Below are positions 34,131 through 48,578 of a stretch of DNA of 64,000 bases, piece after piece. The position numbers and the translations under genes are program-made. Within the stretch, counting starts at the first letter, position 1; every line of letters begins with the position of its first letter. Under the pieces are notes generated by a model that saw only the letters and a list, made by a program, of their open reading frames with translations, ran no database searches and was not told where the DNA came from. Where the stretch lies: positions 21,009,189-21,073,188 of the forward strand of contig CM060186.1 of the NCBI GenBank assembly GCA_030549335.1, written 5' to 3'. This DNA comes from Pontederia crassipes (lineage: Eukaryota > Streptophyta > Magnoliopsida > Commelinales > Pontederiaceae).

Positions 34131-37100
34131 ATCCATATGGGGTCATTAGGACAGAGAAATTGAAATTGGTGTTGCCTAACAAATTTCCAATGACCAACCA
34201 ATGCTTTCTCCCTTAATGCCAATATAGTTGCACATCTTGATCTAAAATAGGCATCATTTTCTTGCTCCCCGTATACCCCATAGGTAGAAAGCAAATATAG
34301 ATAAAAAAATATTTTTTACTTATTATCTACTTGCGAGAGTTTGTAATAATTATATACTACCAAATGCACTAGTTGCTCAAGTAACAAAATAAGAGTAGAG
34401 TGTCGAACACACGAAGAATTAGTTTACTTAACTAAACTAATTTCATGACCTAATAGGAGACAACATGATTATGATATAAGGAAATACAAAAATTTAAATA
34501 ATAGAAAATAACTATTAATATAAACTAATCTACTAATGTTTAAGACTGAGGATGAGTTAACATGATTAAGAACAAACTTATTTAATTTCTATAACAATTG
34601 ATGGTTCAACTTTTAGATGGATTAGGAACACATAGAGTATGATCTCCTAATCGATAAATCAACTACTTTTAATTTTAATAAGATGAGAATACTCCACCGG
34701 AGGCAGACCGCACAAGTTAATGTTCCGTCTAACTCTATTAGATTACGATATGAATTGCATAAAAGAAATTTATGAATTAAGATATTGATTACAGTGCCAA
34801 GTTAATATTCAATTAATAATTCACATAAAACTAATAAAGAATCTTTAACATAGCAATTATGTTCTAAAAAGTTCAACAAATTATAATAATCACTAAAAAA
34901 TTCACAAGTTATCTTAACAATAAAACTCTTTTCAGAAATCAAATTGAAACTTAAAACTAAACTAAATTAACGGGATTACACAGATGAAATAAATTTAAGC
35001 ATTAAAGCCCAAAATATCATCCCAACATAAGGTAGGTAGAACAAAAAGTACGCAATCCTCGCACGAATTTACTATACAAAATTCTTCTTCATCGTTCTTC
35101 AGAAATTCTCCTTCATTCCTGACTTCAAAGGTTTTTATTTTAGGTCATTGCATCCTCTCTTCTGACTTCATTTACATGTGATCGGATAAGAAACAAAAAC
35201 TTTTTCTATTCAAATATGAAAAATTCAGAGTAGAATCAATTTTGAAAATTTGACCTTATCAAACTCCAAATTTTAGGCCATAATATGTTGTAAAATCATC
35301 TTGCAATCATGTAATATGAATAGGAGTCCTTGAGTATTTGAAACTCTTCCAAAAATTGATCCAAAACTCGAATCCAGACTTCATCATATGCTATTATTGA
35401 ATTTTTTTCGATTTAAATAGTATCCGAATCAGTTTAGAAATGAGTTTTCATAGCTCGTGACGGGGATTTCACAACCCTTACATTGTCCAATTTGAAATAA
35501 AAACATAAATTTCATGGGTCGAAATGCAGGACACGGCCCTGCCTCGGGCAACTTTCGAATTTGAAAATATGTCACAGACTGTGACAGAGTTTTCACGACC
35601 CCCTAATAGCCAAATTTTAACCTTTGACAACTTCACTATTTTCACTTTATGACTCTATTTTAATTGCAATTTGAATGTGGTTTTCTTCAGTGGCTGAGTT
35701 CTACATTAATATTTCTAGAACAAAAAAAAAACGAAAGATAAATTTGTTCTTGCCCCACCTAAAATATCACTATTTTCATTAGAGAAACAAAGTGAGAACA
35801 AATGCATATTATTTTAGAATTTATTAACCTTTTACCAAACATGGCCTAGGGGGTATTTGGTTCAAGGATAAAATAAAAACTTGATGCTTATTCTCGATTT
35901 TGCCAAATAGCATTTAAATGAAGATGTTGGGCCATGTGCAATTATTGCATGAACAAGAAAAAGACAGTTTTTCTATTCCTGTCAACATTAAGAACATGCT
36001 CAACCTTAGTGAGTTAAGGAATGGGGGTGATGACTGGATCAACATAAAATTATTCTAGGACAAAAGAATGGCATCCAAACAACCCCTAGACTATGTTTGA
36101 CATTAGAATTTGGGTAAGAACTTACTCAAATTATGTTAAACACCAGCAAAAAAAGACTAGAATCCGTTCAAAGGGTCACATGATCTAGAACTAAAGAACT
36201 CGTGTTCTTGCTTTTAGCAAGAATTCAGTTGGTTCTTGCTAGAAGGCATGTTTCTATTTTTTTATTTTAACATTTATAAGTCAAAGTGGGCAGCCCTACT
36301 TTTAGACCTATATATATATATATATATATATACTATATAACTAATTAGTTTAATAATGTATATTATATATGTATAGATATAATTACATATTTATTAGTAA
36401 CTTATCATCAAAATTATAAAACAAATTTATTTTGATATAATAATAAATAACTATTTATTATAATTTAATTAGTACTATCTTATAGTAAAATTAAAAAGTT
36501 CCACTATTAATTAAATAAAATTAATTCAAAATTTATTATTATTGTATTATTGTATTCCTATGGAATTTTAGTAATTAAAAATTTAGTAATTTTAGGAAAA
36601 TTACACATAATAGTTTATTTATATTAGGATCGTATTAAGATATTATTGATGTTAATTATAATACTAATTAAATATAAAATAAATTTTGAATAGAAATTAA
36701 TATTAATATATTGTTCCACAACTTATTTTTTAATAAAATTCATCTTTTAATTAAATTCAATATATATAGTATAAATGGTAGTAAATTGTAATATATATGT
36801 GTGTGTGTGTTTAAATATCTGCTGACTACCGTCATAATTGCACCTCAATTTTTTAACAAAGAGGACAATAAGATCAAAGCCTTCACTTCATCAGCAATAG
36901 TGATACTTATCGAATTCAACTATATAATGATAATGTTGAATTCGTTGATAAAGGAAGAATAATGAGAAATCATACAGAGGGAAAGACACAAATTTTATGT
37001 GATTCGAAGATTGTCTTCTACGTCCATGGTCGTCTCACGAAATTTCACTATGTTAGATGTCAAATTGTCTTGTGTACAACCCCTTCAATATATGGTGCAT

Positions 37101-38000
37101 AATCCTTGGGCAACAATCTAGGATGACCAAATATATATATCATGATTCTAACAAATAAGGCAGTTACGATATCACTCAATCATCTCCTTATAATTATAAG
37201 GAAGCAACAATATCTTTGATTCTCCCTACCATAACTAACATATTAGTTAAGTCCAAATGGTTCTACCTAACTAACTCCAATACATTAAAAAGTGAAGATG
37301 TATATTATGGTGAAATTATAAGATTCAATCTTATTTCGCTTGAAGAATTGATTGACATGATTAATCTTTCAATATATATGAATACAATTATTATAATAAA
37401 TTATTCATTTATATATATTTATCTCATGCATTCACATTAATGACTATTGGAGCTAAATGCTATATTGCTAATAAATATGGGAGCAACAATTAGAATATCA
37501 ATTAACATAATCCTCAAATATGCAATGACATAGAATTGAGCTAAGTGCAATGTGGAGTTAAGTATTACATAGTGACAAGTCACGTGGGAGCCACCTATAA
37601 CTTTCTAATCTCCTTCATAGGGATAAGATAAAATGGAGGCATTTTACAACTGCATAAAACTATATTAGGGCTTGTATCTTGTCTCATGAGAACTTGAAAT
37701 TTATTATAGATAACTCTTAAGGGTACTTGGATGTTTTACCAAAGTGTAATCATATTTATACATTAAAAATTTCTTCAATAAAAATATTTTATTTTGAGGT
37801 GATTTGATCTAATACATTTCTAATTACATTTTTCAAATTTCTTCGGGTTCACCATATATGCCTATATGATGAAAACCTTCATTGTCCACCCATTTGAATG
37901 ACAATATCATTCTTCATCCTTTGTCATTTTTTATTGTTCATGTGTTTTGGTTTTCCGCTGTCATCAGCTTGATCATAAATATCTTTGTAATTTATATATA
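34131..38000. other. AT-rich intergenic DNA
   Basis: No supported gene. A segment near 36940-37080 (ACACAAATTTTATGTGATTCG and the following leader-like sequence) resembles part of a copia-type LTR but has no matched ends. An (AT)n tract lies near 36310-36330. Confidence 0.4.
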
Positions 38001-40980
38001 TTTTCATCATAGTTTAAAAATAAATAATTTTACTTTGTAAATACAAGATTAAAACCTCGAAAATTACAAAAAAAATGATGTTGACATCAAGAACTTGGCA
38101 GTTCGAACGACCGAATTTTCAATCTTCAAAATAATAAGTAAAAGCCAATTTAAAATTCCCCCTTTCTTTTCCACTCAAAGTCATGAGAATTGGTGAAACT
38201 TTTCACCTTCATAACTTTTCAAAAATTGAGAACACAAATCCCCATTTTCTCATTTTATTCCCTTTTCTCCTTTCTTTTTCCTTCATCCCTCCACACCTTT
38301 TTCAATCTCTATTGTCTGCATTGGCTTCTTCCTTGTTGTGGACTACAATAGAGGATCAACGATGAGAGTTGGGAGGTGCTGAAAACTCAAAAAAACATTG
38401 GAGAAAGGAGATGGAATGGCTAAACTTAGGTGGAACTTGAAGAAATGACTCAAATAGCTAAGAGGTGTATTTAATGGGATCTAAGTCAGAGGGTGTGATT
38501 TTTTAGAGTTATGACTTGTTTTAAGGATTATATTGCGCATAGGTTCATGCTACTACTTGGGTAGTATAAGTTCCTATTAGTTCTTCTTAAAAAAATGAAT
38601 TTTCTAGGTATTAATGTGATATTTATAATGATATATTTATGCCGAAAATCATGTTTAAGAATGTCTTGATTATGATCGATGCTTCATGATATATTTTGCT
38701 GGATTCCAAACAAGTTTAGGACTTAGTATTGATTTTATAGTTCTCATATTTTAATGTAAGTCATTTGGATAAGTAGGGATGTTTCAATGGCAATACATGT
38801 GATTGTTCTTATGTACGCATTGATGCATGCCTAGACGATCCTCTATTGTTAGGATTTAATTTCTATAAATTGTACCTAAGAAGAGTTTTTAGCATGATTT
38901 ATGTAATGAAGATGAAAAATGATAAGTAAAAGTAGACTTATGTTGAATGTATAGCATTTGATGTTGAAAATGAATATGAAAGTTATTATAAATGGCCTCT
39001 TGAGTATGTCATATGTTAAATATGATGTTATGTTATATTTAGAAATGTTTGCATTTGATAATTGATTGAAATTTAATTACTTTCGCGATATCCTATAATT
39101 CTATTGAAAGGTTCTAACAAGTAGAACCAAAGACTTGGACGTCTAAAGTTGGTAACAGGAAATAGTTGTAGCATGTTTGGATGTCCAAAGATTCCTACAA
39201 GACACGCAAAAAGTTGAACACTATGAATCTTATTCAATTATTGAAATATTGGAGGTCTTGGATCAAACGTTCAAAATGTCGAACAATATGACCCTTCTTG
39301 AACCTAATAGTTCGGACAACCTGTCAACCCTTTCAAGGATACGAAGTTCATAAGGTTGAGACTTCACATTTCTGATTTAAGTAAAATTGGACATTGCTCG
39401 ACCTTTGTGAACATTCAAATCCTACACAATCTTAGGATGATTGGGTTATCTTATTATGATTGGATGTCCAAAACATATATCGGTCTTGGAACCTGAACAA
39501 CTCAATTTGATTCATACGACCAGGCCAAGATTTTTGGACGTCCCAAAGTTTAATAGAAAAGATTAACTTTTGATTTCATATTTTGAATCAAATCCAATTT
39601 CTTTCAATTCCAAGTTTAGTGTGATGACTTATGACATTAATTTAGAACTTCCTTTGCTCCCATATGGTTTGATTGGGTCTATTGTGACCAAAAGATAGAA
39701 GCAAGGTAAGAAACATAAAAGTAAAAAAAAAAATGTGAATTTTAATTACTTACAATATGTAGAGAACTAAAAATAATGATATTTTAAATGAAGGGACAGT
39801 TAGTGAAATAGAAGGTAAAATAGTAAAATTATACGGCTTGGTGAAAGTAAAACATTGTGAGTCACTATTTTAACGAGGTTTGATATATCCTTTCCTTAAG
39901 ACAAGCGAGACCCTCGTAGGAGAATTCTGTTGAAGCACCTGACTATGTAGGGGACCAACTGGATTCAGATTCAATGTATTATTAACAAAGTTGAATTCTT
40001 ACAATGATGACATTCCTTTAGGAAGTGAAAGAAAATCTAGAATGTGATGGTTATGAATTATTCAAGACGTGAACTTTTTGTCTAGTCAAATATTGACCCT
40101 TTTATCACTATCTATCATATCTTATTATTGTTGAAAGATGAACTTGAAAGTATTATGATTACATGATATAAATACAATGATTTTTTTTTTATGAACATGA
40201 AAGTTAAGTGCTTTATTCCCGTCAATGCTTATGCTCAAAATATATATCACATTAAGTGTTGTGATTACTGAGTGTGTTTCCTACTCTATGTTTGCTCTCG
40301 TAGGTGCATGACTTTTGCCTAACTGGTTGATGTGTGCATGATGACATTGCTCGTGTGGAAGGTGAGCACAAATAGTATGTTCTTTTTATGTTATCTTGTT
40401 ATGTACTTATGTGAGAAGTTATCTTGTATTATAGCACCAGATTATGGATGCTTATTATGTGTTATGTGATATACCTAGGACGCTGTGTGATGAGTCAAGC
40501 CCCTTTTGTGGTTCAAATCCGATCCAACTTGACTCAATTCGAGTCGAGTTTTTCTTTTCTTTTTTTTAATTTTCTTACTATTTTATATTTATTTAATATT
40601 TAGTTTTTTAACTATTTAAATATTAATTTCTGTACTTAAGATATTTTATTTTATTATTTTTAAATTTTTAAATCAAATATAAGTTTAAATTTAAATAAAA
40701 AATTAAAAAAATAAAGTAATTAATCGGTCGGGGTCGAATTCAGTGAACACACTTAAAACTTTCATGTTTATATTGACCATTTTATCACTATCTATCATAT
40801 GCTTATTAGTACTGTGCTTTCGCAATATTTGAGCTCTAAATCTTTTGCACCTATGTTGCAATTATGTAATTAGTTTATTTTGTATAATCTTTTTACTGAT
40901 GTATCATCATTATTGTCTGTCTAGGTCATCAAACGGGCCGATATTTTGTATAATCACGTAGCGTTTGCGGGAGGAGGCTC
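38001..40980 (+). mobile_element. Probable decayed gypsy LTR
   Basis: The segment has a CT-rich leader-like part (38160-38350) and a cluster of GGACGTCC-type motifs (39133-39545). A stretch near 40300-40370 (AGGTGCATGA...GGTGAGCAC) recalls the 3' part of the gypsy LTR ending at 26353, and GGGAGGAGGCTCC is at 40969-40981. Terminal motifs and a duplication could not be fixed, so extent and orientation are tentative. Confidence 0.3.
39133..39545. repeat. Dispersed GGACGTCC-like palindromes
   Basis: At least five variants of TTGGACGTCCAAAG (for example TTGGATGTCCAAAG, TTGGACGTCCCAAAG) occur over 410 bp at irregular spacing. Confidence 0.55.
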
Positions 40981-41559
40981 CGACACATGATGATGGTCGA
41001 ATTTCAAGATCTTACAACAACCATTTTATTAAGATTTTTTTAAAAATTATTTAATTAAATAAAAATTTATCATACCACTATCGAAAAAAGATCGAACTAA
41101 TAATTTCCTCTAATCCACAAATTTACATGGGATGATGTAATAATGTAGTTAAGAACTAAATCTCACGAAGGAGATAACAATTTACATGAAAACTCCTCAA
41201 CGCGGGAAAAAAAGAGTTCATGAGAGAGAACAACAAATATCAATAATGAAATAGCAGGATCGTATAGAATTTTCTTATTTATGTAAAATATGGAAAATAA
41301 ATAATCTTAGAAACTAATTAATCTTGGATGTCATGCAATATTTTTAATTTTCTTTCTGAAATTTCTCGCTCGGCGGCGGCTTCAATTCACGAAAGAAGCC
41401 CGGCCCTTTTTCTTCCTTACTGGGCCGACAAATCAACAAGGAAAAGCCCGACAATTTCTTTTCTTAATCAATTCCTGACTCGTGTAGAATATTTGTGGGA
41501 AAGCTTGCATACTTCGCTTTAGCTTTACCAAATGGAGAACTTGCCAAGAGAATAAAACA

Positions 41560-41630
<71 letters not shown>

Positions 41631-44040
41631 GAACCAATGCATGTCCTAATAATTAAGATAGCCTTTATTATTTAACTAATTCAATTGGATGTTGGGTCGG
41701 TTGAATCAATGAAGTATTTTCTTTTTCCCAATAAGTTGATATTCTAATCTGAATTATAATTTTGGCCAGATTCGTGTTAATCTCTCGATGTCATGCAGCT
41801 ATTATTAATTACTTAGTTAAAGTTATCTTATTTTTATTCTTCTTAATGAATGCAGAAAAAACTCATGTAGTTTTATGATGAACTATTCTGACGTAGCCAT
41901 TGGAAGCTTCTTTTCAGGCTATGCTACCAACCTTAATTAATGGTAAATTATCAGGTAATACAGTAAAAAGTACGCATGGCAAATTAAGCTAGTACGATTG
42001 TACAAGTTCTCCAATGGTTTTAATAATTTATGATCCATAATTAGATGACTCAGATTAACTATTAATGCATCAAAATTCTAAGTTTGCTTAGTGACCCACA
42101 CAAACCATTGGTATACAACAGAACTAGCACATAATTAATCATAAATCGAAATAATATTGTTGATAATCCTAGAAACGAAGCCGACATCATTAGCTAAAAT
42201 TTGGTTAAGTTTGACTTTGATAAATGTAATACTAATACAGTTGATATTTTTGTGTCATGATCGATCCTCTTATTTTAAATTTATATACACAGACACACCG
42301 ACAGATTAAAAAAGTACAGTTTTAAGTACAGGTGCAAAAAACTTTTTATAAATATTTGAATATCCTAGATTGTGTTCCCTACTCCACCTACAATATGTTC
42401 TCAAGCTACACTTTGGATACTACTTTTGTCCTCAACTGGACGCGGCTTCCGCTGCAACCACACGTTAACTCTGCATGCAAATTTTTTATAAGATCTAAAG
42501 CATTATTAATGATCCATGTTTGAATCTAATTATTGAAGGGAGGCATGCAACCCTTTGCAAAAGAGATCGCATTAATTATTCTTACCATAAAAAAAATGGC
42601 AAGAGGGAGAACTAAATTGCACTTGAAGTAACGAAAGCTTCCCCAGCTTTTTCTGTTAAGTAATTAAACAAAGGCAAGTGCACTCCGAGCGTAGCAGTAG
42701 TGTAAGACTTGTGGAGCTTGCAACTTGGTGTGGATTACGTTGTGGTAGCAGAATAGCAGGTGTGGTTGATGCCATTGATTGGATTTGATTAGTTTGCATT
42801 AATATACGTGATGTGATCCTGATGCAATCCCAGCACACTAAGTTTTTTATATTTTGTTTATATATTTTTATAGATTATTTGTCGAGAAATATTTGTGGTC
42901 GCTGCAAGGAGTCGACGAAGTTGTCGTGCGATATTTATGCTCGTGCGTGGCGTGGTCCTGTCCAGGGGATGGAGGTGCAAATTGTTTACACCAACTTTTG
43001 CATCATATATATATATATATTAATAGTTCGAACGGAGATAATAAACCACACACTAAGTTAATTAATTTAAAATATTTGATCCTTTTGCCATACTGTGCAA
43101 TGGGATACTCCGTAATCGTGTGCAGTGTTAGTTTTAGAGTAAGAAGAATATACTACTACACATTTCATGTCAATCTTGCTGTGCAGAATAGTAGACTGCA
43201 TCAGTCATATAACTAAATATTTGTTATATAACAAGTTGATCTAGTGACGTGACAAATGTACCTCTTATGATATTTAGAGCTCGGTGCAGTTGGTCTTGTG
43301 CATGCGTTTATGCTTTAAGACATAACAAAAGGAGTTTTCATCTGTGTGCATCAATATTGTAGGATGATTATAAATTAATATAAAATAATAAATATAAATA
43401 TAAAATTAACATAGATAATAGTACAATACTTTTTTAATCATTAATCATAATGCAATATTTATTACCAAAAAAAGCACAAACACAATTTCATAAGAAATAC
43501 AACATAAAAAATATCTATTTGTTTTACTAAATTTATCATTTTAATAGAATAATAATTCGTGTTAATTTCGAATTTGAATTTACGAATATATTATATTTTC
43601 TTTATGGATGGTTAACAATACAGATAATAATTTATTTTATTAACATTATTTTTAATTGTTCATACAAATGTAATATCTTAATAATTTGCAATTTCTTGTG
43701 ATAATTGGAATTGAAAGTTAGAATTTGGATTTTTCTTTTTGAATCCTTTTAACCTAAACCTAATCGGATCACTCAAACGTAATAGCATCTATTCATAGTA
43801 ATTAATCAATTCGTTAGATTGAATATATGGTCGGCATCATGGGCAAATGATGGCATTGGCAGCCGACATCATATCATCGACGGATGACTTCAACGAAGAG
43901 AGGGTGGCCGTGGCATTGATGGCCAATTGGTGTTCGAGGAAAAGAGGGTGACCAAATACCAATAGAAAGTAAAAGTAAAAGAAAATGAAGGGTAAGGTCC
44001 AATTTAGGCAAAATATTTAGCATCACAATAATTTTCAACG
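40981..44040. other. AT-rich intergenic DNA
   Basis: No supported gene. Short open frames in 41.3-43.2 kb match nothing I recognise. A compound CA/TA microsatellite lies near 41560-41628. Confidence 0.4.
41560..41628. repeat. Compound (CA)n(TA)n microsatellite
   Basis: A CA run with one AAAC interruption passes directly into a TA run. Confidence 0.95.
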
Positions 44041-44045
44041 CTAAA

Positions 44046-44484
44046 TGATGGAAAATTCGAGAATAGGGAGAGAAAATCGTGAAGAGATTGCAAGAAAATA
44101 GAGGAGACACACAAATTACTCAGGTTCACCCTTAATATTAGGGCTACGTCCTGCAAAGAGGTTCCACTATATCGTTTATGTTTACAGCCGCCACACAGAT
44201 TACATCTGAAAATAAGTTATAAATAGTCTCTTCAAATCGGGTTTAAAATCCAAATAAAACAGAGAGAAAATCTAATCCGAACCACACGAGTCGAATAAAC
44301 AAAAGTCCAAAACCCGTCTAGGTTTCGCGGGACCACCGTCGGGGGGCGAGGCCCCCCTCGAACCCCCCTTTCATTCGTACGCCTGCAACACTGTTAGTTG
44401 GGTAATACTCTGATTTTCCTAAGCTCACGTGGGCGAACTCGGTGTGAGAAACAAGGGGCCCTGAAGTATTCACCAACTCCAACA
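44046..44484 (-). repeat. 3' LTR of copia element
   Basis: Read on the minus strand it begins TGTTGGAGTTGGTG and ends CGAATTTTCCATCA. A purine-rich tract (AAGTGAGAGAA on the minus strand) adjoins its inner side at 44485-44497. Confidence 0.92.
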
Positions 44485-44896
44485 TTCTCTCACTTGGTGG
44501 ATACTTCACACCAATAAGAGCCTTGTCAGCAACATTCTTCTTCAATCCGACAGCAGTAGAGCACCACTCAAACTTTGCACATGTAACAGCTTTAGTCAGA
44601 AAATCAGAACTATTCTCTGTTGTATCAACTTTTTCAAGCTGAACCTCTTTCATTTCCATCTTTTTCTGGATGAAATGATATTGGATGTCAATATGCTTTT
44701 TGCGTGAGTGAAATGCAGGATTCTTATCTAACTGAATAGCACATTGATTATCACATCTCACCTCCATGGCACCTTGCTCAAATCCGAGCTCCAAGCACAA
44801 TCGTCGTAGCCATATGGCATCTTTTGCAGTATGAGTAAGAGCCATATATTCAGCTTCCGTAGAAGAAAGTGCTACAATGCTCTGTCTCTTGCTCAT
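44318..44896 (-). pseudogene. copia RNase H region
   Basis: It carries the diagnostic SKRQSIVALSSTEAEYMAL and the DNQCAIQL and HSRKKHIDIQYHFI segments of Ty1-copia RNase H, followed by the DFLTKAV pol terminus motif. The open frame then runs on into the LTR with no clear family-typical stop. A TAG just upstream of the joined frame (near 44968) separates it from the reverse transcriptase. Confidence 0.9.
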
Positions 44897-44968
44897 CCAA
44901 CTCAGTGCAGTCCCAAATAATGTAAGAATATATCCACTAGTGAACCGTCTACTATCAATGTCTCCATC

Positions 44969-46117
44969 CTAATCAGCATCTACATGACCTACAATATCAA
45001 GTCTCTTTTCTTTCCCTATATCTTCAAAACACAAAGCAAAATCTGAAGTTCCACGAAGGTACCTGAAAACTCTCTTGATAGTATTCCAGTGTTCCCTGCA
45101 TGGGTTAGACATATACCGACTTAAGACTCCCATTACTTGGACTATATCTGGACGCGTGCACACCATGGCATACATCAAGCTGTCCACTGCACTTGCATAT
45201 GGCACACGGTCCATCTCTTCGGCTTCTTCGTCCGTCTTCGAGCATTGCTCTGCAGAAAGTTTGGTTCCTAAAGACATAGGAGTACCCATTGGCTTGCAGT
45301 CCGACATGTTAAATTTTTTTAACACTTCTTTTATGTACTTCTCATGTCCTAGCCACAACTTTCGCTTCTGACGATCTCTTCTAATCTGCATACCCAAAAT
45401 GTAATTCGCTGGCCCCAAGTCTTTCATCTCAAACTTCTTGGCCAACAAACCCTTCATTGAATTCACCATCTTCATATTGTTTCCAATCAGCAACATGTCA
45501 TTCACATACAGTGTAAGAATGACAAACTGATCTCCAACTCTCTTCACATAAACACAATGATCTGAATCTGAACGTACAAACTTGAGTTCGAGCATGTATG
45601 TATCAAACTTCTGGTACCACATCCTTGGCGATTGTTTCAATCCATACAAAGACTTCTTTAATTTGCACACCATATTCTCTTTGCCTTGAACTTCAAAGCC
45701 TTTTGGTTGCTTCATATATATCTCTTCCTCCAAATCTCCATGAAGGAATGTCATCTTCACATCCATCTGCTCTATCTCAAGATTATATGCTACTGCCAGA
45801 GATAAAACAAATTTGATTAAAGTCATTTTTGCCACGGGTGAAAAGATCTCATCATAGTCAACTCCTTCAATCTGAGAGTACCCTTTAGCTACCAATCTCG
45901 CATTTTACTTCTCTACAGATCCATCTAATTTCAGCTTTCGCTTGAACACCCATTTGCAACCAATTGCCTTTCTATTCTTAGGCAATTTACACAAGCTCCA
46001 TGTTTCATTCTTATCCAGTGACTGCATTTCATCTATCATAATAAGCTCCCACTGCTTTGCATCATCTATAGATCTTGCATCTTTTAGAGAACTAGGTTCT
46101 TCTCCAATGATGCTCAA
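44969..46117 (-). pseudogene. copia reverse transcriptase with stop and changed active site
   Basis: It runs from the WELIMIDEMQSL start region through GCKWVFKRK, MDVKMTFLHGDLEEEIYM and KSLYGLKQSPRMWY to the palm motif. The expected YVDDML reads YVNDML, so one of the two catalytic aspartates is replaced. An in-frame TAA near 45903 splits the domain. Polymerase activity is not expected. Confidence 0.93.
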
Positions 46118-46261
46118 AGCATGAAACGTACTCAGAGCACTGAGAGAGTATCTCAGAGGTGCTCTTCTTTCTCGTGTTAATCTCCTGCGAACTGGTATGG
46201 TAGTATCAATATCTGGGTCTTCATCTGAATCTGCATCTTCAACTTCATTAACCGAGTCATC

Positions 46262-47560
46262 TTAATTCGGTTTTGGAACAGACTCAACTGAATTATCTTG
46301 TGCATCCACCTCTGAAGTTTCAGAATCAGAATCTTCTTCAAGCACTACCACTTTCTTAGGTTCATCACCTTTTTTAACTTCAACTTGGGAACGTGATTCA
46401 TGGAAAACAACATCCCTACTGTAGACAATAGTCCTTGACTTTGGATTCCACAGTTTATAGCCCTTGACCCCTTCCTTGTATCCGACAAATATATTCTTTT
46501 CAGACTTACTATCAAGCTTACCCCGCTTTTTCTTGGGTATATGAACATACGCGTCACATCCGAACATGAGACAAATTTGGCTTCTTCCCAAACATTGCCT
46601 CATACGACGTTCGATCCTTCACTGATGAGGTCGGTGAGCGATTCTTCAAATAGTTTGCTGTGGCTACAACTTCTGCCCAGAATTCTTGCCTCAATCCAGC
46701 CCAACTCAACATACATCTGGCATTCTCTATAAGTGACCGATTTAACCTTTCGGCTACTCCATTCTGCTCCAGTGTATATGGAGTTGTCTTCTATCTTGCA
46801 ATATCATTGTCCACGCAGAACTACTCAAACTTCTCTGAACAAAATTTGCCTCCGTTATCTGTACGAAGGACCTTGATCTTGCTGCTCAATTGGTTTTCCA
46901 CCAAAACTTTAAATTCTCGAAACTTATCGAATACATCTGATTTATTTTTTGATAAAATAAATCCAACTGTATCTCGAAAAATCATCTATGAAAGAGACAT
47001 AGTACCTGAACCCTCCAATAAATAGAGTCGGAGTTGGTCCAAAAACTATGGATCAGTTCGAAAATCTTGGTTGCTCTTGAACCTGTGTGTTGAAAATTGA
47101 CTCAGTTCTGTTTTTCATAGAGGCAATGTTCACAAAACCCGAAGTTCACAGAACAATCCGGAACTCCTTCTACCATCTAACTTGATGCTATGGTAGAAAG
47201 TCATTTCTCACTGATATGGCCTAATCTCTGATGCCACAGCATAGATATGCTATCTTCATCTTCTTTGGCCTCTTCAGAAATAAATCCGCAACCCACAGAT
47301 ATTGTCTCTCCGAGCAACTTGTACAATGTGCCATAGCGAACCCCTCGTGCAATCACAATCGACCCTCTGGTCATCTTGCACGAATCCTTGTTGCAGCTAA
47401 ATATAACACCTGAATCAACTATTGTACCAACAGATAACAAACTCCTGCTCATAAGTGGTATATGCATCACATCTGGTAGAGTCTTCACCATATCATCATT
47501 CATCCTCAACTTCACCCTGCCACATCCAATAATCTGAACCGTAGTATCATCTCCGAGCAT
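46262..47560 (-). pseudogene. copia integrase region
   Basis: From the 5' side it shows the pre-integrase segment with the zinc-binding LWHQRLGHIS (47201-47560), a stop- and shift-damaged DDE core in between, and the post-core FGCDAYVHIPKKKRGKLD region with GYKLWNPKSRTI (46262-46603). The core is broken by stops near 46800. Confidence 0.88.
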
Positions 47561-47760
47561 GACATCCCCACCATTATACTCCTCATATTCATAAAACTAG
47601 TGTCTATGAGATATCATGTGGTACGAAACACCAGTAACGATGAGCCAAACATCCTTATCTGACTGTGTCATACATGCAGAAGCCAGATACATAGCCCTTG
47701 CTTCAGCCTCCTTTTCGTCCGAGGTTGACTCAGCTTTTTTCTTACGAACCGGCTTGTTTT

Positions 47761-48531
47761 TGCAATCTCACTTCAGATGGCCCCACTCTTGACATCTCCA
47801 GCATTGCACCTTCTTATCTCTACTCTTCGAATGCCCACGAGATTTGAATTTGGATCCTCTCTAGTTTTGATTCCTTTCTGGTTGCCTTCCTCTAGCTGCC
47901 AGCGCCTCTTTACCAGAATTTGCTGATCCCTTTCTTCGTGTTTCCTCTAATAACAAGGCAACACACACACTTTCATACGAAAGCTCTTTATCACCGCCAT
48001 CAATCACGACAATCAAATTATCTCATGAATCCGACAGCGAACATAGCAATGTTATTGCCTTATCATCATCTTGAAACTTAACACCGATTGATACAAGTTG
48101 ACTGATCACTGTGTTAAAATTGTAGAGATGAGCAGAGAATGAGTCACCCTCATGCATCCGAAGATTGTACAGTTTCTTCCTCAGGAATAACTTATTAACC
48201 AATGACTTACTTTGATATAGGGATTTCAACTTCCTCCACAGATCTCTAGCAGTAGGTTCGTCCATCACATTCGTAAGAATTGAATCTGCGAGACACAGCC
48301 GAATCAAATCATTTGCCTTTCTATTAATCCGATCCCACTCTTCAATCGCCTTTGAATCTCCTGACTAGAGGAAGCCCCGTCCCCAACCTTCGCCACTTTC
48401 ATGCATGGCCTCTCCTTCTCGATTGCCGTCCAAAGATCTCGATCACAGAGGAGATCCTCCATCTTCATCTTTCAGAAATCAAATCGTGTTCCATCAAATT
48501 TTTCTATCTCAATTCGCGATCCTCCTGACAT
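47761..48531 (-). pseudogene. copia gag (UBN2 type)
   Basis: It begins MSGGSRIEIEKFDGTRFDF and meets a TGA where a Trp codon is expected. The UBN2 part holds ARDLWRKLKSLY and LRKKLYNLRM (48023-48307). The zinc knuckle near 47765-47812 reads CWRCQEWGHLK, then a TGA, then DC. At least two stops break the protein. Confidence 0.88.
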
Positions 48532-48564
48532 CTCGAATAAACTTTAATTCCTTGAACAACATGT

Positions 48565-48576
48565 GCTCTGATACCA
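48565..48576 (-). other. tRNA-iMet primer binding site of copia element
   Basis: TGGTATCAGAGC on the minus strand, two bases from the inner end of the 5' LTR. Confidence 0.9.
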
Positions 48577-48578
48577 AT

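Noticed and set aside
36940..37080. Possible copia LTR piece
   Set aside because: Leader-like wording only; no matched second LTR, termini or duplication.
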